Source: JANOSH01 sp031415695 (GTDB lineage: Bacteria > Actinomycetota > Acidimicrobiia > Acidimicrobiales > Ilumatobacteraceae). Taken from it: 64,000 nucleotides of DNA. A program made the translations under genes and the position numbers. Under the pieces are notes generated by a model. The model had not been told where the DNA came from. It did no database searches and saw only the letters and a list, made by a program, of their open reading frames with translations. The stretch covers positions 1 through 64,000 of the forward strand of contig JANOSH010000076.1 of the NCBI GenBank assembly GCA_031415695.1, given 5' to 3'. Shown piece by piece: positions 59,194-64,000 of the stretch (its first letter is position 1; the number at the start of each line of letters is the position of its first letter).

Positions 59194-59595
59194 TTAGGGC
59201 TTGCGCTCCTTCACGCCAACGGGATGTCCTGCCTGTTTCCACGCCCCAAATCCTCCTTCGATGTGGGCAACGCGTTCCAAGCCCATATCGACGAGCGTGG
59301 CCGCGGCAAGCGCGGAGCGAAGACCGCCGGCGCAGAACAACACGAACTCCTTGTCCTGACCGAACACATCTTTGTAGTACGGGCTGTCGGGGTCTACCCA
59401 GAATTCCAACATACCGCGAGTTGCCGAGAAGGCCCCTGGCACCAAGCCATCTCGCTCGAGCTCTCGAGGATCTCGAATATCGACGAACACGACATCGTCG
59501 GAGCCGTACTTCGCCAGCGCTTCGTCGAGCGTCAGGGTTGTGATCTTGGCGTTTGCTTCAGCAAGCAACTGCTTGTATCCCTTTTTCAATGCCAT
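59194..59595 (-). CDS. Single-domain rhodanese-like sulfurtransferase
   Basis: The 133-residue protein is one rhodanese domain: VVFVDIRDPRELERDGLVPG, the active-site loop FVLFCAGGLRSALAAATLV with catalytic Cys, and HIEGGFGAWKQAGHPVG. Cys and the loop Arg are kept, so thiosulfate or persulfide transfer is likely. It is cytoplasmic. It lies between the metallopeptidase and the acyl-CoA dehydrogenase genes on the same strand, with short gaps of about 20 bp on each side. Confidence 0.9.
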   Translation of the reverse strand: MALKKGYKQLLAEANAKITTLTLDEALAKYGSDDVVFVDIRDPRELERDGLVPGAFSATRGMLEFWVDPDSPYYKDVFGQDKEFVLFCAGGLRSALAAATLVDMGLERVAHIEGGFGAWKQAGHPVGVKERKP

Positions 59596-59617
59596 GCCGC
59601 GAGGCTAGTCGGCCAAC

Positions 59618-60868
59618 CTAACGCTGGTTGAAGGGAACGTCTTTGTCGATACGTGGTTCGGCGGGAAGTCCGAGCACTCTCTCGCCGATGATGTTTCGTT
59701 GAATCTCGTCGCTTCCACCAGCGATCTTGTAACCCGGGGCCCCAAGCACATGCTCGATCCACTCGTAGGTGCCCCACGCGCCGGAATCTGCGACGAGTGA
59801 GGCCCCGAGCAGGTGCGACACCACGTCGCTGGTGTGAGCCATACCTGCGGTCCACATCAGCTTCCCAAGCGACGCTTCAGGTCCCGGGGTTTGGCCGGCC
59901 TTGATGGCGGCGGCGGCCCGACGGTTGTTGAACTGGCTGACCTTGGTGTGGATGTAACTTTCAGCCAGCATCTGGCGCACGACGGGTTCGTTGGTGCGAT
60001 CGAGGTGCCGTGCCAGGTTGAGCAACTGGTGGTACCCACCACCGACCGGGTTGCCGCCACCGCCGGAATGGTCTCGCTCGAAGCCAAGACACGTGAGCGC
60101 AACCCTCCAGCCCTCGCCCACGGCACCGAGGCGATGCTCGGCGTCGCTCAGGCGTACGTCGGAGAGAAACACCTCGTTGAAGTTTGACCCACCCGACATT
60201 TGCTTGATTGGTCGAACCTCGACGCCGGGGGCGTTGAAGGGAACAAGGAATGCCGTGAGGCCCTTGTGTTTAGGGGCGTCGAAATCGGATCGCGTGATCG
60301 CGAGCCCCCAGTCGGCGAACACTGCACCTGATGTCCACACCTTCTGGCCGTTAAGCACCCACTCGTCGCCGTCACGAACGGCCTTGGTGGTAACCGACGC
60401 TAAATCCGAACCAGCCGAGGGTTCGCTGAAGAGTTGGCAGCCCATGATGTCCATTCGCATGAGCGGGGCAATGAACCGGGCCTTTTGCTCGGGCGTGCCA
60501 TAGGCGGCGATGGTCGGCGCTATGAGCCCCATTGACGTGGGCGGCAATTCGCCAGCGTTCGGCATCTCGAACCGTGATTCTTCCTGGTTGTAGGCCCTCA
60601 CGAACGAAGCCGACATACCGCGGCCGCCCTGCTCGATCGGCCATCGCATCATTGCGTACCCGGCGTCGAACTTTCTTTGCTGCCAGGTACGCGCCTCGTC
60701 GAGTCGGCGCTGCTCCTCGTCGTGAGACAGGTTGTGGAATACCGCTACCTCGAAGGAGCCTTCGCCCCAACCAAGTTCGGTCGAACTGGCAGTTGAGCGC
60801 GGTTGAGCGTTGGCTTCCAACCAGTCGTGTGCGGCGTTGCGAAAAGTCTCAATATCGGTCGATTCCAC
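59618..60868 (-). CDS. Acyl-CoA dehydrogenase
   Basis: A 416-residue flavoenzyme. The FAD-binding blocks are QLFSEPSAGSDLASVTTKAV and WVLNGQKVWTSGAVFADWGL; TAFLVPFNAPGVEVRPIKQM and SNFNEVFLSDVRL follow. The C-terminal helical domain ends with APGYKIAGGSDEIQRNIIGE, then RVLGLP. The base is not obvious by position. It starts at GTG 60868. It is of the ACAD subgroup common in steroid and fatty-acid catabolism of actinobacteria. It is divergent from the liv transporter operon, with a 119-bp gap that should hold both promoters. Confidence 0.92.
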   Translation of the reverse strand: MESTDIETFRNAAHDWLEANAQPRSTASSTELGWGEGSFEVAVFHNLSHDEEQRRLDEARTWQQRKFDAGYAMMRWPIEQGGRGMSASFVRAYNQEESRFEMPNAGELPPTSMGLIAPTIAAYGTPEQKARFIAPLMRMDIMGCQLFSEPSAGSDLASVTTKAVRDGDEWVLNGQKVWTSGAVFADWGLAITRSDFDAPKHKGLTAFLVPFNAPGVEVRPIKQMSGGSNFNEVFLSDVRLSDAEHRLGAVGEGWRVALTCLGFERDHSGGGGNPVGGGYHQLLNLARHLDRTNEPVVRQMLAESYIHTKVSQFNNRRAAAAIKAGQTPGPEASLGKLMWTAGMAHTSDVVSHLLGASLVADSGAWGTYEWIEHVLGAPGYKIAGGSDEIQRNIIGERVLGLPAEPRIDKDVPFNQR

Positions 60869-60987
60869 GACTCCAAAGTAGGCGAGGATGCGCGCCCATG
60901 ATGCATTGTGCTGCGTCAGGACTGGACAGCGTGACCTGCGCCACGTACGTTACGGCCACAGACTTTGCAGTAGACGTGGGGGGTAGT

Positions 60988-61752
60988 GTGGCGTTACTAA
61001 GCGTCAATGGAGTATCGGTCCGTTTTGGCGGCATTGTAGCGCTCAACGACCTGAGTTTCGAGATTCAAGAGGGCGAGGTTTGTGGCCTTATCGGCCCAAA
61101 CGGTGCGGGTAAGACCACGTTATTCAACGTGGTTAGCCGTATCTACGATGCCTCGTCGGGTTCGGTGACGTTCGACGGGCAGGACCTGTTGGCCCTCGCA
61201 GCCCACAAGATGAGCAATATTGGCATCTATCGAACCTTCCAGAACCTGGCGCTGTGGCCCGGCATGACCGTGCTCGAAAATGTCATGGTCGGCGATCATT
61301 CCAATACCAAGGCCAATTTTGCCACGGCTGCACTGCGCATCGGTACTCGCAAGGAGGAACGCTCGCTGCGGGCTCGGGCGTACACCGTCCTCGAAGAACT
61401 CGGCCTGTCGGAGTATGCCTTCCATCCGGCAGCGGGCTTACCGTTCGGTACGCTCAAGCGAATCGAGATTGCTCGGGCCATGATCGGCAAGCCTCGGCTG
61501 TTGATGCTCGACGAGCCGGCGTCGGGCCTCACGCACGCCGAAGTCGATGAGTTGGCGGGAACCATTCGCAGTTTGCGCGACAACCACAACCTGACTGTTT
61601 TGCTGGTTGAACATCACATGCAAATGGTTATGGCTATCTCCGAGCACATTGTTGTACTCAACTTTGGCCAGAAAATCGCTGACGGCGAACCCGATGCAGT
61701 TCGTAACGATCCGGCCGTTATCGAGGCCTATTTGGGGAGTGGCAAGAAGTGA
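60988..61752 (+). CDS. livG: Branched-chain amino acid/amide ABC transporter ATPase
   Basis: The 254-residue ATPase has Walker A GLIGPNGAGKTTLFNVVS, the LivG-type IGIYRTFQNLALWPGMTVLE, a degenerate signature LPFGTLKRIEIARAM (G-x-L-K where most have G-x-Q-R), Walker B LLMLDEPASGL and the switch His in LLVEHHMQMVM. GTG 60988 is chosen since GGGGGG precedes it by 5 nt; the frame is open much further upstream, antisense to the dehydrogenase gene. It starts a tightly packed liv operon, joined to the next gene by GTGA. Confidence 0.92.
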   Translation: MALLSVNGVSVRFGGIVALNDLSFEIQEGEVCGLIGPNGAGKTTLFNVVSRIYDASSGSVTFDGQDLLALAAHKMSNIGIYRTFQNLALWPGMTVLENVMVGDHSNTKANFATAALRIGTRKEERSLRARAYTVLEELGLSEYAFHPAAGLPFGTLKRIEIARAMIGKPRLLMLDEPASGLTHAEVDELAGTIRSLRDNHNLTVLLVEHHMQMVMAISEHIVVLNFGQKIADGEPDAVRNDPAVIEAYLGSGKK

Positions 61753-62462
61753 GTGAACCGGTCCTTGAAGTTTCTGACCTGGGTGCCAGCTACGGTGCCA
61801 TTCAGGTTCTCCGCAATATCAACTTTGTCGTGAATGCTGGCGAAGTAGTGGTAATTCTTGGTGCGAACGGTGCCGGAAAGACCACGACGCTTCGTTCGGT
61901 GTGCGCAATGGTGGCGACGTCAGGTTCGGTGCGACTCTTCGGCGAAGAGGTTCGCACCCACGACACCGCCGACATCGTACGTCGGGGAGTCGCTCATGTC
62001 CCACAGGGCCGCGGCACGTTTCCTGAGTTATCCGTACTCGACAACTTGCGTCTGGGAGCCTACGTTCGCAAGGACAAAGAGATTGCTTCCGACATCGACC
62101 AGTGGACCACGGTGTTCCCCCGACTGGGTGAACGCAAGGATCAGGCGGCCGGTTCCCTGTCGGGTGGCGAACAGCAAATGCTTGCCGTCGCTCGGGCCAT
62201 GATGTCTCGGCCAAAACTGCTGCTGCTCGACGAGCCCTCGCTGGGTCTGGCGCCACTCATTATCGAAGACCTATTTGGCCGGTTCGCAGCGCTCAACAAA
62301 GACACGGGAACTACCATGCTCGTTGTCGAGCAGAACGCCGAAATTGCCCTCGACATTGCCGATCGCGGCTATGTGCTCGAAGCCGGGCAGATTGTGCTCG
62401 AAGGCACATCTAACGAGCTTCATTCCAATGACGCGGTTCGCGCCGCATATCTCGGAGCGTGA
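61749..62462 (+). CDS. livF: Branched-chain amino acid/amide ABC transporter ATPase
   Basis: A 237-residue ATPase of LivF type: ILGANGAGKTTTLRSV (Walker A), VAHVPQGRGTFPELSVLDNL (the diagnostic LivF segment with E-G/Q-G-R), SLSGGEQQMLAVARAM (signature), LLLLDEPSLGLAPLI (Walker B) and MLVVEQNAEIALDIADRGYV. It starts at a GTG overlapping the livG stop. The pair drives import of branched-chain amino acids, urea or amides; without the binding protein in view the substrate is open. Confidence 0.93.
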   Translation: MSEPVLEVSDLGASYGAIQVLRNINFVVNAGEVVVILGANGAGKTTTLRSVCAMVATSGSVRLFGEEVRTHDTADIVRRGVAHVPQGRGTFPELSVLDNLRLGAYVRKDKEIASDIDQWTTVFPRLGERKDQAAGSLSGGEQQMLAVARAMMSRPKLLLLDEPSLGLAPLIIEDLFGRFAALNKDTGTTMLVVEQNAEIALDIADRGYVLEAGQIVLEGTSNELHSNDAVRAAYLGA

Positions 62463-62469
62463 TCTAGAT

Positions 62470-63480
62470 ATGGCTTCCCGTCCGAAATGGCTGAACGGCA
62501 GCACTGTTTTATATGCCGCCATGGCCGTCGTCCTTCTGATCCTGCTCGGCCCCATCTTCCGGGGCGGCAGTCAGTTGTTCTTACAGCGCGTGTTCGACAG
62601 CCTGAACAACGGCGCCGTCTACGCCGTTACCGCTATCTCTCTGGTGTTGATCTTCAAGGCCACCACGTTGATCAACTTTGCCCAGGGCAACATCGCAATG
62701 TTTGGTGCGTACGTTTGCTACCAGCTGTCAGTGAAGATGGGCTGGCCGGTTTGGCCCTCGATCTTCGTAGCCATGATTGTCATGGCCATTGTTGGTGCAG
62801 CTATCGAACGCACGCTGATTCGGCCCTTTGGCCCAGCCGACCACCTTCCGGTCGTGCTCATTACGTTCGGGCTCGCATCCATCCTGCTCGCTCTAGCCGG
62901 TGCCATTTGGGGGCTTGAATTTCTGGCGTTCCCCAGCCCGTTCCCGGCTAAACCGGGCGACAGGTTTACCATTGGCGGTGCGTTCTTCCGATACGAAACG
63001 GTCGGCACGCTGCTTGTTCTTGCTGTGATGCTGGTGGTGCTGTTCGCCATTCTTGGCCGAACCAAGATGGGTTTGGCCTTCAGGGCGGTGTCGTCCAATG
63101 TCGAATCGGCCCGCTTGGTCGGCGTGCACACTGGCCGCACGCTGCAATTCGGTTGGGCCCTAGCGGCGGCGCTGTCGGTACTCGGCGCCTGCCTGGTGGC
63201 TAAGCAAACCAATCTTGAACCGTCGTTCATGGCCAAGCTCACAATCTTCGCCTTTGCTGCTGCGGTTCTCGGTGGGCTCGACAGTATCGGCGGCTCGGTT
63301 ATCGGTGCCTTCATTGTGGCCGTGGTGCAGAGCCTCGTTACTGGCTACGGTCAGCAGGTAGCCGGTTTCGGCTGGCTGAAGTCGAACTTTGCCCTTGTTG
63401 TTGCCTTCGCCCTGATCCTCGTTGTGCTGTTGTTCAAGCCCGAGGGCCTTTACGGAACTAAGAGAATCGAGCGAGTATGA
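62470..63480 (+). CDS. livH: Branched-chain ABC transporter permease
   Basis: The 336-residue membrane protein has about eight hydrophobic segments. LivH motifs are NNGAVYAVTAISLVLIFKAT, LINFAQGNIAMFGAYVCYQL, GPADHLPVVLITFGLASIL, TKMGLAFRAVSSNVESARLV and AVLGGLDSIGGSVIGAF, with the EAA-like loop before the last helices. It starts 7 nt after the livF stop, at ATG 62470. The stop overlaps the livM start (ATGA). Confidence 0.92.
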   Translation: MASRPKWLNGSTVLYAAMAVVLLILLGPIFRGGSQLFLQRVFDSLNNGAVYAVTAISLVLIFKATTLINFAQGNIAMFGAYVCYQLSVKMGWPVWPSIFVAMIVMAIVGAAIERTLIRPFGPADHLPVVLITFGLASILLALAGAIWGLEFLAFPSPFPAKPGDRFTIGGAFFRYETVGTLLVLAVMLVVLFAILGRTKMGLAFRAVSSNVESARLVGVHTGRTLQFGWALAAALSVLGACLVAKQTNLEPSFMAKLTIFAFAAAVLGGLDSIGGSVIGAFIVAVVQSLVTGYGQQVAGFGWLKSNFALVVAFALILVVLLFKPEGLYGTKRIERV

Positions 63481-64000
63481 CCTCCGCAGCTTCAACGGCT
63501 AGCGCTGCTACGCCCAGGCTTACGTTCCAGGCGGGGTCTCGGCAGCATCGGATGTTCCAGCTCGCGGGCTGGGCATGTTTCGTCATTCCTATGCTGGTCC
63601 TGCCCTATGTGCTGCCGAGCTTCCGCGTCGCTCAGTTGGCCCAGGCCGTTGGCTGGGGAATTGCCATCTTGGGCATGAACATGGTGATTGGCTGGTCCGG
63701 CCTAATCTCCCTCGGACACATTGCATTCACAGGGCTCGGTGCCTACACCACCACCATCCTTATCAACGAGAGTCGCTTCGATATGTGGATGACCTTGCCG
63801 GTCGCCTTCGTGGTGTGCTTCTTGTTCGGTGCCCTTGTTGGTTTGCCAGCCCTCAAAATCCGAGGCTTGTATCTGGCGCTCATAACCTTGGCGCTAGCAC
63901 TTACCTTCCCTATCTTGATAAAGATCGAGGGCGGCGGCATCGCACGACGAACGGGTGGCGACAACGGCCGAACCATTAAAGAGGGCTTGAAGCCAACCGG
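63477..64000 (+). CDS. livM: Branched-chain ABC transporter permease, cut by window edge
   Basis: The frame opens at ATG 63477, overlapping the livH stop, and runs without a stop to the right edge (about 174 residues). After a polar N-terminus come hydrophobic segments and the LivM blocks WGIAILGMNMVIGWSGLISL, GHIAFTGLGAYTT and LPALKIRGLYLALITLAL. This is the expected fourth liv gene. The C-terminal half and any binding-protein gene lie outside the window. Confidence 0.9.
   Translation, partial: MTSAASTASAATPRLTFQAGSRQHRMFQLAGWACFVIPMLVLPYVLPSFRVAQLAQAVGWGIAILGMNMVIGWSGLISLGHIAFTGLGAYTTTILINESRFDMWMTLPVAFVVCFLFGALVGLPALKIRGLYLALITLALALTFPILIKIEGGGIARRTGGDNGRTIKEGLKPT

Noticed and set aside
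1..64000. tRNA, rRNA or riboswitch genes
   Set aside because: No cloverleaf-type, rRNA-like or conserved riboswitch sequence was recognised by eye. A covariance-model search would be decisive.

Overview
The window is GC-rich bacterial chromosome, packed with genes and with many 4-bp ATGA or GTGA start/stop overlaps. Gene content points to an actinobacterium. It has two F420-type LLM oxidoreductases, MaoC and acyl-CoA enzymes, a PutA fused dehydrogenase, DUF1501/DUF1800 surface proteins, paired L,D-transpeptidases and many GTG/TTG starts. A halohydrin-dehalogenase-like gene resembling, from memory, HheG of Ilumatobacter makes the class Acidimicrobiia (Ilumatobacter relatives) the best guess; this is inference. 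No rRNA, tRNA, CRISPR array or intact insertion sequence was seen.

Layout. 0.3-6.4 kb: a Uma2-type nuclease, a three-gene betaine-type ABC transporter (proV, a double proW, proX), a strong hairpin terminator, then a gamma-butyrobetaine dioxygenase and a small ferredoxin. This looks like uptake of trimethylammonium compounds plus carnitine synthesis. 6.5-11.5 kb: the lower half of a catechol meta-cleavage pathway (hydratase, oxalocrotonate decarboxylase, acylating aldehyde dehydrogenase, hydroxy-oxovalerate aldolase), interrupted by an opposing DUF4956/VTC polyphosphate-polymerase gene that is broken. 11.5-22.5 kb: thioesterase, molybdopterin oxidoreductase, a Tat-protein/DUF4331 trio, a 1060-residue membrane patatin, an LLM oxidoreductase and a GlcD-like flavoprotein.

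22.5-27.4 kb: a compact cassette of MoxR ATPase, a long 24-residue-repeat (LRV-like) protein with a frame break near its start, a metallopeptidase/VWA protein and a 63-residue protein. 27.4-35 kb: ROK kinase, TauE permease, secreted phosphodiester glycosidase and subtilase, an asparaginase coupled to the halohydrin-dehalogenase-like gene, and a divergent ProA-like dehydrogenase. 35-38.8 kb: a two-gene xanthine-dehydrogenase-type enzyme whose first gene carries a near-perfect 21-bp inverted repeat exactly at its domain junction.

38.8-41.8 kb is an accessory, decaying patch: a 5'-truncated DUF4143 ATPase, a fragment of a surface-repeat protein with foreign codon use, four 22-23-nt GC-rich repeats, and a small antitoxin-like gene next to a frame-broken toxin-like remnant. 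A MaoC-type gene lies intact inside it. 41.8-46.8 kb: proline catabolism (putA, divergent PAS/AraC regulator) with an overlapping cyclase-VOC fusion. 46.8-59.6 kb is cell-envelope biology: three-repeat surface protein, glycosyltransferase, two L,D-transpeptidases, DUF1800/DUF1501, a LysM protein split by a stop codon, hydrolase, Ppx/GppA, zinc metallopeptidase and rhodanese. 59.6-64 kb: acyl-CoA dehydrogenase divergent from a liv branched-chain amide/amino-acid transporter operon that runs off the right edge.
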